From Thermobispora bispora DSM 43833 (GTDB lineage Bacteria > Actinomycetota > Actinomycetes > Streptosporangiales > Streptosporangiaceae), in contig NC_014165.1 in NCBI RefSeq assembly GCF_000092645.1, positions 2,170,001-2,234,000 on the forward strand: a stretch of DNA of 64,000 bases. Reading direction: 5' to 3'. Each line of letters starts with the position of its first letter. The first letter of the stretch is position 1. A program made the translations under genes and the position numbers. Shown in pieces: positions 17,615 through 26,335 of the stretch. The notes under the pieces were generated by a model. The model was not told where the DNA came from, did not search any database, and was given only the letters and a program-made list of their open reading frames with translations.

Positions 17615-17720
17615 ATGTCCGGTCTGTAACACAAAAACGCTGAATACGACGCTTGGCGAGTAAGCCGTAACAATCAGGTATCGCCGTATTGACGCGGCTT
17701 CCGCTCATGGTGGACTCTCG

Positions 17721-17734
17721 TGGGAGCGCTCCCA
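17721..17734. promoter_or_regulatory. CelR operator box 2 (TGGGAGCGCTCCCA)
   Basis: A second perfect copy exactly 120 bp downstream of box 1 and 102 bp before the binding-protein start. Two boxes would allow cooperative binding or looping. Confidence 0.9.
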
Positions 17735-17835
17735 AATAGCGCTGACTGACCTTCGATCACAGGCCGCGCGTTCGGGGACCGGCCTGGGATTCCCTCCCAT
17801 TGATGATTCGGACCACCACCTGAGAGGGGTCGGGA

Positions 17836-19179
17836 ATGATCGACAAGTCGCGCCGCGGCAGAAGGCTCGCTGTCGCGGTGGCGGCGACGCTGGCCCTGGG
17901 CGTCACCGCCGCCTGCGGCTCCGACAACAGCAGCTCGCGCTCGTCCTCGGACGATTCGTCCAAGGGTCCGGTCACCATCACCGTGCAGACCTTCGGCGGT
18001 GGCAAGAACTTCGGGTTGCAGGAAGCGATCGAGAAGTGGAACGCCACCCACACCGATATCAAGATCAAGCACGAGAACCTGACCGACCAGTTCGAGCAGA
18101 TCTACTGGCCGCAGCTCATCCAGCAGCTCCAGTCCGGCGCCGGCGCGGGTGACGTCGTCGGCATCGAGGAGGGCGGCATGGGCCTCGCCAAGGCGCACCC
18201 CGAGTGGTGGGTCGACCTCGGCGAGTACGGCCTGACCAACCGCCAGTCGGACTTCCCCGCCTGGAAGTGGGAGAACGGCATCACCACCGACGGGAAGCTG
18301 TTCGCCCTCGGCACCGACATCGGCGGCATGAGCCTGTGCTACCGCCGCGACCTCTTCGAGAAGGCCGGGCTGCCGTCCGACCGCGAGGAGGTCAGCAAGC
18401 TCTGGCCCACCTGGGACGACTTCATCGAGGTCGGCAAGAAGTTCCAGGAGAAGATCAAGGACACCAAGTTCGTCGACGGCACCAACACGCTCTTCAACGT
18501 CGTGCTGGTGCAGGAGGCGGCGAAGCACGGCAACGTCACCTACTTCGACCGCAACAACAACCTGATCATAGACCAGAACCCGGCGGTGAAGACCGCGTTC
18601 GACTTCGCCGTGAGGATCAGCAAGGAGGGCCTCACCGCGAAGCTGCGCAACTTCACCGACGAGTGGTTCACCGGGATGAAGAAGTCGCAGTTCGCCACGC
18701 TCGGCTGCCCGTCCTGGATGCTCGGCGTGGTGAGCGGTGACAACGCGGCCGGCCCCGAGCTGAAGGGCAAGTGGGACGTGGCCGCGGTGCCCGGCGGCGG
18801 CGGCAACTGGGGCGGCTCGTGGCTCGCCGTGCCGAAGCAGACCAAGCACCCGGCCGAGGCCGCCAAGGTGGTGGACTACCTCACCAGCAAGGAAGCCCAG
18901 GTGAGCGTGTTCACCTACGCGGGGAACATGCCGAGCAACATCCAGGCTCAGCAGGACCCGGCGGTCCAGAACGCCACGAACGAGTACTTCAACAACGCCC
19001 CGATCGGCGAGATCTTCGCCAAGTCGGCCTCTTCCCTGCAGCCCGTCTTCCTCGGGATCAAGCACGCGCAGGTGAAGAACGCCGTCGAGTCGGTCATCTC
19101 GGCCATCGACGACGGCTCGGTGCCGTACGACCAGGCCTGGGAGAAGATCGTCGACGACGCCAAGAAGGCCGCGAGCTGA
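17836..19179 (+). CDS. cebE: Cellobiose/cellotriose-binding lipoprotein
   Basis: A 447-residue family 1 solute-binding protein. The signal peptide ends in the lipobox LGVTAAC, followed by a Ser/Asp linker (about 28-45) and then the binding fold (VTITVQTFGGGKNFGLQEAIEKWNATHTD). Trp-rich patches (WWVDLGEY, AWKWENG, NWGGSWLAV) suit stacking against glucose rings. The ATG is preceded by GAGAGGGG. It is the first gene of the cebEFG-GH1-celR operon behind two CelR boxes, which makes cello-oligosaccharides the likely ligand. Confidence 0.9.
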   Translation: MIDKSRRGRRLAVAVAATLALGVTAACGSDNSSSRSSSDDSSKGPVTITVQTFGGGKNFGLQEAIEKWNATHTDIKIKHENLTDQFEQIYWPQLIQQLQSGAGAGDVVGIEEGGMGLAKAHPEWWVDLGEYGLTNRQSDFPAWKWENGITTDGKLFALGTDIGGMSLCYRRDLFEKAGLPSDREEVSKLWPTWDDFIEVGKKFQEKIKDTKFVDGTNTLFNVVLVQEAAKHGNVTYFDRNNNLIIDQNPAVKTAFDFAVRISKEGLTAKLRNFTDEWFTGMKKSQFATLGCPSWMLGVVSGDNAAGPELKGKWDVAAVPGGGGNWGGSWLAVPKQTKHPAEAAKVVDYLTSKEAQVSVFTYAGNMPSNIQAQQDPAVQNATNEYFNNAPIGEIFAKSASSLQPVFLGIKHAQVKNAVESVISAIDDGSVPYDQAWEKIVDDAKKAAS

Positions 19180-19266
19180 GACCCGCGGCCAGGTGAGCAC
19201 CGGCCCGTGACGGCGATCCCTCGCCGGCGGGCCGGTCGCCTGCTTTCATCCGCTGAAAGGTGACGC

Positions 19267-20238
19267 ATGGGCCTCCACGTCGATACCGGGCAGTCCACAC
19301 GGACCCCGGTCGGACATGAGACACGGCGGCCGAGCCGGCGCAGGCGGTCCTTCTCGTCCTGGCTGGACATGAAGGCGGCGCCGTACCTCCTGATCACGCC
19401 GTACTACCTGCTTTTCTTACTCTTCGGGCTCTTCCCGCTCGGCTTCACCCTCTGGTACTCGCTCTACGACTACGACCTCGCCGGCACGGTCGAGTGGGCC
19501 GGGCTGGGCAACTACACCGCCCTGCTGGCCGACCCGGCGTTCTGGAACGCCGTGGTCAACACGCTCGCCATGTTCGTCATCGCGACCGTGCCGCAGATGC
19601 TCCTGGCCCTGATGCTCGCGAACGCACTGAACAGGCGGTTCCGGGGCCAGCTCTTCGTCCGGATGGGGGTCCTCCTCCCCCTGGTGACCTCGGTGGTCGC
19701 CGTCGCCGTGGTCTTCACCCAGCTCTACGGCCGGGACTGGGGCCTGATCAACTGGATCCTCGGCTGGTTCGGGGTGGACCCGATCCACTGGAAGGCGGAG
19801 CGCGTCCCCGCGTGGATCGCCATCTCGACGATGGTCGACTGGCGGTGGACCGGCTACAACGCGATCATCTTCCTCGCCGGGATGCAGGCCATCCCCAAGG
19901 AGCTCTACGAGGCGGCCGCGATCGACGGCGCCTCCCGCCGCCGCCAGTTCTGGCAGATCACCATCCCGATGCTCCGGCCGACGATCATCTTCGTGATCCT
20001 CAACTCGACCATCGGCGGCCTCACCCTCTTCGCCGAGCCGACCACGTTCTACAACGGCAACGTCCACGGCGGTACCAACCGGCAGTTCCAGACCGTCTCG
20101 ATGTTCATCGTCGAGCAGGGCTTCCGTGAGTTCGACTACGGCTACGCCGCGGCGGCCGCGTGGATGCTCTTCGTGATGATCCTCCTCGGCTCGATCATCA
20201 ACTTCCTGCTCGTCCGCCGGATCGGGGGCACACGATGA
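19267..20238 (+). CDS. cebF: Cellobiose ABC transporter permease
   Basis: A 323-residue permease with six predicted helices. The first is YLLITPYYLLFLLFGLFPLGFTLWYSL, and the EAA loop is ELYEAAAIDGASRRRQFWQITIPML. A ribosome-binding site GAAAGG precedes the ATG. Its stop overlaps the next permease start in an ATGA. It forms the channel with CebG. Confidence 0.92.
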   Translation: MGLHVDTGQSTRTPVGHETRRPSRRRRSFSSWLDMKAAPYLLITPYYLLFLLFGLFPLGFTLWYSLYDYDLAGTVEWAGLGNYTALLADPAFWNAVVNTLAMFVIATVPQMLLALMLANALNRRFRGQLFVRMGVLLPLVTSVVAVAVVFTQLYGRDWGLINWILGWFGVDPIHWKAERVPAWIAISTMVDWRWTGYNAIIFLAGMQAIPKELYEAAAIDGASRRRQFWQITIPMLRPTIIFVILNSTIGGLTLFAEPTTFYNGNVHGGTNRQFQTVSMFIVEQGFREFDYGYAAAAAWMLFVMILLGSIINFLLVRRIGGTR

Positions 20239-21128
20239 CCACCCTGTCGACCAGCTCAGCTACCCGGTTCCGCGGTGCACGGCCGTCGTCCGGGGCCGCC
20301 TCTCTCTGGAAGGCCACACCGCTCACCAAGTTCGCGCTCGCCATCACGCTGATCATCTCGGCGTTCCCGCTCTACTGGATGATCGTCATCGCGTCGCGGA
20401 GCAACGCGGACGCGACCGCCGTGCCCCCGCCGTTCCTGCCGGGCGGCAACCTCGGCGAGAACATCCGGCGGGTCCTCGAGCACCCGGACGCGCACTACAC
20501 CACCGGCCTGCTCAACTCGCTGATCGTCTCCAGCTCGGTGACGATCTCCGTGGTCATCATCTCCACGCTCGCCGGCTTCGCCTTCGCCCGGCTCCAGTTC
20601 AAGGGCGGCCGGGTCCTCCTGCTGCTGGTGCTGGTCACGATGATGGTCCCCCTGCAGCAGATGGGCATCGTGCCGCTGTACCGCCTGATGGTCGAGCTCG
20701 AGTGGATCGGCTCGCTCAAGGCGGTGATCTTCCCGTACCTGCTCAACGGCTTCGGCGTCTTCCTCATGACGCAGTACACCGAGCAGGCGGTCCCGCACGA
20801 GCTGGTCGAGGCCGCCCGCGTGGACGGCGCCTCCACCCTGCGCATCTGGTGGAACGTCATCCTCCCCGCGGTACGGCCCGGCATGGCGGTGCTCGGGATC
20901 AACACGTTCATGCTCACCTGGAACGACTTCATGTGGCCGCTGATCGTGCTGACCCCGGACAACCCGACGGTCCAGGTCGCGATCAACGCGCTCAACGCGA
21001 AGTACAGCACGGACTACGTGCTGATCTTCAGCGGCACCGCCGTCTCGATCCTCCCCCTCGTCATCGTGTTCCTCGCGTTCGGCCGCCAGATCATCGGCGG
21101 TCTCATGGAAGGTGCAGTCAAAGCGTGA
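20235..21128 (+). CDS. cebG: Cellobiose ABC transporter permease
   Basis: A 297-residue MalG-type permease. The EAA loop is ELVEAARVDGASTLRIWWNVILPAVRPG. The ATG at 20235 overlaps the cebF stop; the longer frame from 20160 lies within cebF and is rejected. The stop TGA shares a base with the GH1 start, so the three genes are translationally coupled. Confidence 0.92.
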   Translation: MTTLSTSSATRFRGARPSSGAASLWKATPLTKFALAITLIISAFPLYWMIVIASRSNADATAVPPPFLPGGNLGENIRRVLEHPDAHYTTGLLNSLIVSSSVTISVVIISTLAGFAFARLQFKGGRVLLLLVLVTMMVPLQQMGIVPLYRLMVELEWIGSLKAVIFPYLLNGFGVFLMTQYTEQAVPHELVEAARVDGASTLRIWWNVILPAVRPGMAVLGINTFMLTWNDFMWPLIVLTPDNPTVQVAINALNAKYSTDYVLIFSGTAVSILPLVIVFLAFGRQIIGGLMEGAVKA

Positions 21129-22558
21129 TGACTCACAGCACACCCGAGAACGAGGCGCCGGCCCTGCGGTTCCCACCGGAGTTCGTCTGGGGCGCCGCCA
21201 CCTCCTCGTACCAGATCGAGGGATCGCTCTCCGCCGACGACCGCGGCACCTCCATCTGGGACGTGTTCTGCCGGCAGGACGGACGCATCCTCGGTGGCGA
21301 CAACGCCGAGGTCGCGACCGACCATTACAACCGGTACCGGGAGGACGTCCGGCTCATGGCCGAGCTCGGCCTGAAGGCCTACCGGTTCTCCGTCTCCTGG
21401 CCCCGGATCCAGCCCGACGGCTCCGGCCCGTACAACGCCAAGGGCCTGGACTTCTACAAGCGGCTCGTCGACGAGCTGCTCGAGCACGGCATCGAGCCCT
21501 GGCTCACCCTCTACCACTGGGATCTCCCCCAGGCGCTCGAGGACGCGGGCGGGTGGCCGGAACGCGACACGTCGAAGCGCTTCGCCGACTTCGCGGCCAC
21601 GGTCCACGCCGAGCTGAGCGACCGGGTGCGGTACTGGGCCACGGTTAACGAGCCGTGGTGCGCGGCGTTCCTCGGCTACGCCTCCGGTGAGCACGCCCCC
21701 GGGCGGCGCGAGCCGGCCGCCGCGGTGCGGGCCGCGCACCACCTCAACCTCGCGCACGGCCTGGCCGTCCAGGCGATGCGCGCGCAGAACACGCGCTCGC
21801 AGATCGGGGGCTGCGTCAACCTCTACCCGGTCTCCCCGGCCACCTCCAGCGAGGCCGACCTGGACGCCGCCCGCCGCATCGACGGCCTGCAGAACCGGTT
21901 CTTCCTCGACGCGCTGCTCAAGGGGTCCTACCCCGAGGACGTGCTCGAGGACCTGAGCCGGGTGACCGAGCACTCCTACATCGCCGACGGCGACCTGGAG
22001 GCGATCGCGGCGCCGATCGACATGCTGCTGATCAACTACTACAGCCGCTTCACCGTGACCGGTGGCGGTGGCGGCGCCCAGTCGGCCGCGGCGGCGCCGA
22101 CCGGCGCCGGGTCGCCGTGGGTGGGCAGCGAGCACGTCGGCTTCGTCAGCGGCGGGCGGCCGGTGACCGCCATGGGCTGGGAGATCGACGAGAGCGGGCT
22201 GTACGAGGTGCTCACCCGGCTCGCCACCGAGTACCCGCCCCTCCCGCTGTACGTCGCGGAGAACGGCGCCGCCTTCGACGACGAGGTCGCCGAGGACGGC
22301 ACCGTGCACGACCCCCGGCGGCGCGACTTCCTTGAGGCGCACGTGCGCGCCTGCCACCGGGCGATCGAGGCCGGCGTGCCGCTCAAGGGGTACTTCGTCT
22401 GGTCCCTGATGGACAACTTCGAGTGGGCCTGGGGGTACGGCAAGCGGTTCGGCCTGATCCACGTGGACTACGCGACCCAGCGGCGGACGATGAAGACGAG
22501 CGCCCGCTGGTACGCCGAGCTCATCCGGCGTGGTGGTCTGCCCCGTGATGCAGAATAA
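21128..22558 (+). CDS. bglC: GH1 beta-glucosidase (cellobiase), first copy
   Basis: A 476-residue intracellular family 1 glycoside hydrolase. It has the N-terminal signature FVWGAATSSYQIEG, acid/base Glu175 in ATVNEPW, and nucleophile Glu378 in LYVAENG, with WSLMDNFEWAWGY near the end. A Gly/Ala-rich insert (about 311-329, TGGGGGAQSAAAA) breaks the usual spacing before the aglycone-site loop. It hydrolyses cellobiose delivered by CebEFG. It overlaps cebG by one base, and its 3' end precedes the celR start by 28 bp. No export signal is present. Confidence 0.93.
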   Translation: MTHSTPENEAPALRFPPEFVWGAATSSYQIEGSLSADDRGTSIWDVFCRQDGRILGGDNAEVATDHYNRYREDVRLMAELGLKAYRFSVSWPRIQPDGSGPYNAKGLDFYKRLVDELLEHGIEPWLTLYHWDLPQALEDAGGWPERDTSKRFADFAATVHAELSDRVRYWATVNEPWCAAFLGYASGEHAPGRREPAAAVRAAHHLNLAHGLAVQAMRAQNTRSQIGGCVNLYPVSPATSSEADLDAARRIDGLQNRFFLDALLKGSYPEDVLEDLSRVTEHSYIADGDLEAIAAPIDMLLINYYSRFTVTGGGGGAQSAAAAPTGAGSPWVGSEHVGFVSGGRPVTAMGWEIDESGLYEVLTRLATEYPPLPLYVAENGAAFDDEVAEDGTVHDPRRRDFLEAHVRACHRAIEAGVPLKGYFVWSLMDNFEWAWGYGKRFGLIHVDYATQRRTMKTSARWYAELIRRGGLPRDAE

Positions 22559-22586
22559 GCGCAGGAGCGGTGAGGGGGCAGGACAG

Positions 22587-23606
22587 ATGAACGGGGACCG
22601 CCGTCCGGGCGGGAGGCCCACGCTCGAGGAGGTGGCGGCCCGCGCCGGGGTAGGCCGTGGCACCGTGTCCCGGGTGATCAACGGTTCTCCCAAGGTGAGC
22701 GCCAAGGCGCGCGAGGCGGTGCTCGCCGCCATCAAGGAGCTGGGCTACGTGCCCAACCGCGCGGCGAGGACGCTGGTCACCAACAAGACGGACACGGTCG
22801 CGCTCGTGGTGTCGGAGTCCGAGCAGCGCGTGTTCGGCGAGCCGTACTTCGCCGGGCTGGTCCGCGGGATCAGCGCCGCGCTCTCGGAGACCGGCCTGCA
22901 GCTCATCCTCGCCATGGCGCAGAGCCGCGAGGAGCACGACCGGCTGGAGGCGTTCCTCACCGCCCGCCACGTCGACGGCGTCCTGCTCACCTCGGTGCAC
23001 GGGGCCGACCCGCTGCCCGCCCGCCTGGAGGAGATGGGCGTGCCGACCGTGCTCGGCGGCCGCCCGGTCGGCATCACGCCGTACAGCTATGTCGACATCG
23101 ACAACCGGGCCGGGGCGCGGCAGGCGATCAAGTACCTGATCTCCAAGGGCAGGACCAAGATCGCCACCATCGCCGGCCCGCAGGACATGGGCGTGGGCGT
23201 CGACCGGCTCGCCGGGTACCGCGACGCGCTGCTCGCCACCGACATGAACGAGATGGTCGCCTACGGCGACTTCTCCGAGGAGAGCGGCGCGGCGGCCATG
23301 CGGGAGCTGCTCGACCGTCATCCGGATCTGGACGCGGTGTTCGCCGCCTCCGACGCGATGGCGCTCGGCGCGCTGCGCGCGCTGCGGGAGCGGGGCAGGT
23401 CGGTGCCCGATGACGTGGCGCTGGTCGGGTTCGAGGACTCCTCGATCGCGCTGCACAGCGACCCGCCGCTCACCACCGTGCATCAGCCGACCGAGGCGAT
23501 GGGCCGCCAGATGGTGCGCCTGCTGATCGCGCGCATCAACGGCGAGCCAATCAAGCAGCCGGTGGTGATCCTCGACACCCACCTGGTGATCCGCGCCTCC
23601 GCCTGA
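22587..23606 (+). CDS. celR: LacI-family repressor CelR of the cellobiose regulon
   Basis: A 339-residue LacI-family repressor. Helix-turn-helix RPTLEEVAARAGVGRGTVS is followed by the hinge RVINGSPKVS, where the VGRGTVSRVINGSPKVS stretch is typical of CelR/CebR proteins recognising TGGGAGCGCTCCCA. The effector domain follows (DTVALVVSESEQRVF; GFEDSSIALHSDPPLTTVHQP). ATG 22587 lies after GCAGGA; another ATG at 22548 overlaps the GH1 stop and would add a Lys/Arg/Gly-rich 13-residue tail. It is co-transcribed with cebEFG and bglC, so it should be autoregulated, and it sits directly before boxes 3 and 4. Confidence 0.92.
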   Translation: MNGDRRPGGRPTLEEVAARAGVGRGTVSRVINGSPKVSAKAREAVLAAIKELGYVPNRAARTLVTNKTDTVALVVSESEQRVFGEPYFAGLVRGISAALSETGLQLILAMAQSREEHDRLEAFLTARHVDGVLLTSVHGADPLPARLEEMGVPTVLGGRPVGITPYSYVDIDNRAGARQAIKYLISKGRTKIATIAGPQDMGVGVDRLAGYRDALLATDMNEMVAYGDFSEESGAAAMRELLDRHPDLDAVFAASDAMALGALRALRERGRSVPDDVALVGFEDSSIALHSDPPLTTVHQPTEAMGRQMVRLLIARINGEPIKQPVVILDTHLVIRASA

Positions 23607-23610
23607 GGCC

Positions 23611-23624
23611 GGGGAGCGCTCCCA
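23611..23624. promoter_or_regulatory. CelR operator box 3 (one mismatch: GGGGAGCGCTCCCA)
   Basis: Differs from the perfect box only at the first base. It starts 5 bp after the celR stop codon and 54 bp upstream of box 4. Confidence 0.85.
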
Positions 23625-23664
23625 AGCCAAGAGCCATTGAAATCTGCCATGATGCTTCCTGATT

Positions 23665-23678
23665 TGGGAGCGCTCCCA
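23665..23678. promoter_or_regulatory. CelR operator box 4 (TGGGAGCGCTCCCA)
   Basis: A perfect copy 25 bp before the second GH1 start, where bound CelR would block either the promoter or early transcription. The AT-rich run between boxes 3 and 4 (TTGAAATCTGCCATGATGC) probably carries the promoter. Confidence 0.9.
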
Positions 23679-23702
23679 CCGGCCCTTGCACAGAGGAGAG
23701 AC

Positions 23703-25022
23703 ATGGAGACCAAGCGGTTCCCCCAGGGCTTCGTCTGGGGCACGGCGACCTCCGCGTTCCAGGTGGAGGGGGCCACCACGGCCGACGGCCGGGGGGTCAG
23801 CGTGTGGGACACCTTCGCCGCCGTCCCCGGCAACGTCCGGAACGGCGACACCGGTGAGCCCGGCGCCGACCACTACCGGCGCTACGCCGAGGACCTCGAC
23901 CTGATCGCGGATCTCGGCCTGAGCGGTTACCGGTTCTCGATCGCCTGGCCCCGGATCCAGCCGAACGGCTCGGGCAAGCCGAACCAGAAGGGCCTCGACT
24001 TCTACAAGAGGCTGGTCGACGGGCTCGCCGAGCGCGGTATCCGGCCGCTGCCCACCCTCTTCCACTGGGACCTCCCCCAGGCGCTGCAGGACAAGGGCGG
24101 CTGGGAGAACCGGGACACCGCCGCCAGGTTCGCCGAGTACGCCGAGATCGTCTTCGACGCCCTCGACGTGGCCGACTGGGTCACGATCAACGAGCCGAAG
24201 ACCGTGGTCGACTGCGGCTACCGGTACGGCATCCACGCGCCCGGGATCAAGGACGACGCGCGGGCCTTCGTCGCCTGCCACCACCTGCTCCTCGCCCACG
24301 GCCTCGCCGCCCGGGTGCTCCACGAGCGGCACCCCAGCCGGCGGATCGGCCCGGCGCTCAACCTGCACCCGGTCTACCCGGCCGACGACAGCCCCGAGGC
24401 CGCCGCGGCGGTCCGGCACCGGGACGGGCTGGAGAACCGGCTCTACCTCGACCCCATCCTCAAGGGCGGCTACCCGGAGGACACCCTGGAGTGGATCTCC
24501 GCGCGCAGCCCGATGCCCGACCACATCCTCGACGGCGACCTGGCGATCATCGCCGAGCCCGTCGACCTGCTCGGGGTCCAGTACTACACGCCGATCTTCG
24601 TCGACGGCCGCGGCGAGCGCGTGATCAAGCACCGGACCGCGCAGGCCGACTGGCTGGAGATCTACCCGGAGGGGATGTACGACATCCTCGTCCGGCTCAC
24701 CCGCGAGTACCGGCCGGTGCCCCTGGTCATCACCGAGAACGGCATCGCGACCGACGACGCGCCCGGGCCCGACGGCCGGGTCCGCGACGAGCTGCGGATC
24801 GCCTACCTGCGGGACCACCTCCACGCGGTGCACCGCGCGATCGGCGAGGGCGCCCGGGTCGAGGGGTACTTCGTGTGGTCCCTGCTCGACAACTTCGAGT
24901 GGGCCGAGGGGTACGCCCACCGCTTCGGTATCGTCTACGTCGATTACCCGACGCAGCGGCGCATCCCCAAGGACAGCGCGCTCTGGTACCGCGAGGTGGC
25001 CAAGAGCAATGAGCTGCGCTGA
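23703..25022 (+). CDS. GH1 beta-glucosidase, second copy
   Basis: A 439-residue intracellular family 1 enzyme, about 37 residues shorter than the first copy. The signature is FVWGTATSAFQVEG, acid/base Glu164 in TINEPK, and nucleophile Glu345 in VITENG. The residue after NEP is Lys where the first copy has the usual Trp, and the downstream loop (KTVVDCGYRYGIHAPG) differs, so substrate range or acceptor site probably differs. ATG 23703 is preceded by GAGGAGAG. It has its own pair of CelR boxes and is followed 35 bp later by the mutarotase gene. Beta-galactosidase or beta-xylosidase activity is possible instead. Confidence 0.92.
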   Translation: METKRFPQGFVWGTATSAFQVEGATTADGRGVSVWDTFAAVPGNVRNGDTGEPGADHYRRYAEDLDLIADLGLSGYRFSIAWPRIQPNGSGKPNQKGLDFYKRLVDGLAERGIRPLPTLFHWDLPQALQDKGGWENRDTAARFAEYAEIVFDALDVADWVTINEPKTVVDCGYRYGIHAPGIKDDARAFVACHHLLLAHGLAARVLHERHPSRRIGPALNLHPVYPADDSPEAAAAVRHRDGLENRLYLDPILKGGYPEDTLEWISARSPMPDHILDGDLAIIAEPVDLLGVQYYTPIFVDGRGERVIKHRTAQADWLEIYPEGMYDILVRLTREYRPVPLVITENGIATDDAPGPDGRVRDELRIAYLRDHLHAVHRAIGEGARVEGYFVWSLLDNFEWAEGYAHRFGIVYVDYPTQRRIPKDSALWYREVAKSNELR

Positions 25023-25057
25023 GGTTCCGCACGCCCCGAGCACTGAGAGGACTCCCC

Positions 25058-25930
25058 ATGGCCGATGACGCTCTCGTGGCCGGCCGTTACGAGGCCCGGA
25101 TCAGCCGGCGGGGCGGCGCCCTGCGCACGCTGCGCCACGACGGCCGCGACCTGGTGACCGGTTGGCCGGCGGACGGCCCGATCCCCCACTACAGCGGCAC
25201 GGTGCTCGCCCCGTGGCCGAACCGGGTGGTCGGCGGCACGTACGACTTCGCCGGCGTCACCCACAAGCTGCCGATCAACGAGCCCGAGCGCGGCCACGCG
25301 CTGCACGGCCTCGTCACCGACCGGATCTGGGACCGCGCCGAGCAGGCCGGAGACGGCGCCCTGCGGCTGACCCACACGATCGAACCGGTGGAGGGCTACC
25401 CCTTCCGGATCGACCTCGAGGTGCGGTACGAGCTCACCCCCGCCGGCCTCACCGCGACGCTGACCGCGCGGAACACCGGCGATGAGCCCGCGCCGTACGG
25501 CTGCGGCTGGCACCCCTGGCTGCTCGCCGGGCCCGACGTCCGCGAGTACGAGCTCGACCTCCCGGCGGACCGCGTGCTGCTCACCGACGAATCCCTCGCC
25601 CCCACGGAGCTGGTGGACGTGGCGGGCACCCCGTACCGGTTCCACCCGCCCCGGCGGATCGGGGACACCGTGATCGACCACGCCTTCACCGGCGTCACCG
25701 AGGGCCGGGTCCGCGTGCGCGGCCCGGAGGGAGGCGTGGAGATCTCCTGGGATCCGGCGGTGATGCCCTGGGTGCAGGTGTGCACCGGCACCGGGCTCGG
25801 CCACCGCGGGCTCGCCGTGGAGCCGATGACCTGCCCGCCGGGCGCCTTCAACTCGGGCACCGGCGTGATCGTCCTCGAGCCCGGAGCGACCCACCGGGCC
25901 GCGTGGACGATCAGCGCCCTGGAGGGCTGA
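25058..25930 (+). CDS. galM: Aldose 1-epimerase (mutarotase)
   Basis: A 290-residue mutarotase of the beta-sandwich family. Substrate-binding and catalytic segments are visible: LAPWPNRVVGG (Asn-Arg), RGHALHGLV (His), GCGWHPWLL (His) and the base Glu in LAVEPMTCPPGAFNSG. It interconverts alpha and beta anomers of glucose released by the beta-glucosidase, feeding glucokinase. GAGAGG lies upstream. It is the second gene of the CelR-controlled unit starting at 23703. Confidence 0.9.
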   Translation: MADDALVAGRYEARISRRGGALRTLRHDGRDLVTGWPADGPIPHYSGTVLAPWPNRVVGGTYDFAGVTHKLPINEPERGHALHGLVTDRIWDRAEQAGDGALRLTHTIEPVEGYPFRIDLEVRYELTPAGLTATLTARNTGDEPAPYGCGWHPWLLAGPDVREYELDLPADRVLLTDESLAPTELVDVAGTPYRFHPPRRIGDTVIDHAFTGVTEGRVRVRGPEGGVEISWDPAVMPWVQVCTGTGLGHRGLAVEPMTCPPGAFNSGTGVIVLEPGATHRAAWTISALEG

Positions 25931-26335
25931 GCCCCGGGGCGTGATCTCCGCCGTTCCACCGGCCCGGGCCGCCGCGTTCGCGTGCGGCGCCGTACCGGAA
26001 TGACCGCCGGGCCGTACGGCGGAGCGCGGTGTCCGGAAGCCCGAGACCGGGCACCGCGTCTGGACCGGGCGGGCCCCGCACCATCCCGCGCGGGGCCCGC
26101 TCGCGCCCGGGAGCGCGGCGGCTCGCCGGGTACGCCTTCTGGAGCGCACCCGCGGGAGGGGGCGCCGTGCCGCGGGTCATCCCGCCGCCCGGTCTTCACC
26201 GGCGGGGCCGCCGGAGCGCCCGGAAATCAGAGGTATGGTCCGGCGACCGCCGGGACGCTCCACGCCCGGGAGGCACGGCCGCCCGTCCCGCGCGGCGGAG
26301 CGCCGTTCCGCGCCCAGGAAGGCTGGTGAGGACCC
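25931..26335. other. Intergenic region with a terminator-like hairpin
   Basis: About 405 bp of very GC-rich DNA without a supported gene. Long open frames here are Arg/Gly/Pro-rich and lack start signals. Near its right end it should contain the promoter of the oxidoreductase gene; TATGGT at about 26233 is a possible -10. Confidence 0.5.
26069..26100. terminator. Inverted repeat, probable terminator after galM
   Basis: GCGGGCCCCGC and GCGGGGCCCGC form an 11-bp perfect stem with a 10-nt loop, 140 bp downstream of the galM stop. There is no U-tract, which is usual for GC-rich actinobacterial terminators. Confidence 0.4.

Larger units (their letters stand above)
17522..17835 (+). promoter_or_regulatory. 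Promoter region of the cellobiose operon
   Basis: A 314-bp, less GC-rich leader with two perfect CelR boxes and no supported gene. Between the boxes lie several promoter-like elements (TTGGCG, TTGACG, AATACGAC) but no unambiguous pair. A degenerate third copy, TGGGATTCCCTCCCA (17785-17799), lies 37 bp before the start codon. Confidence 0.7.

Noticed and set aside
15800-17632. 610-codon minus-strand frame over the sulfatase
   Set aside because: The plus-strand sulfatase has a signal peptide and the CCPSR motif; the antisense frame has none.
21014-22735. 573-codon minus-strand frame over the first GH1 gene
   Set aside because: It is an antisense shadow of the GH1 gene, with no motif or start signal.
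22521-25043. 840-codon minus-strand open frame across celR and the second GH1 gene
   Set aside because: It mirrors two well-supported plus-strand genes, is Val/Gly/Arg/Asp-rich and has no domain. In very GC-rich DNA the complementary frame of a real gene commonly stays open.
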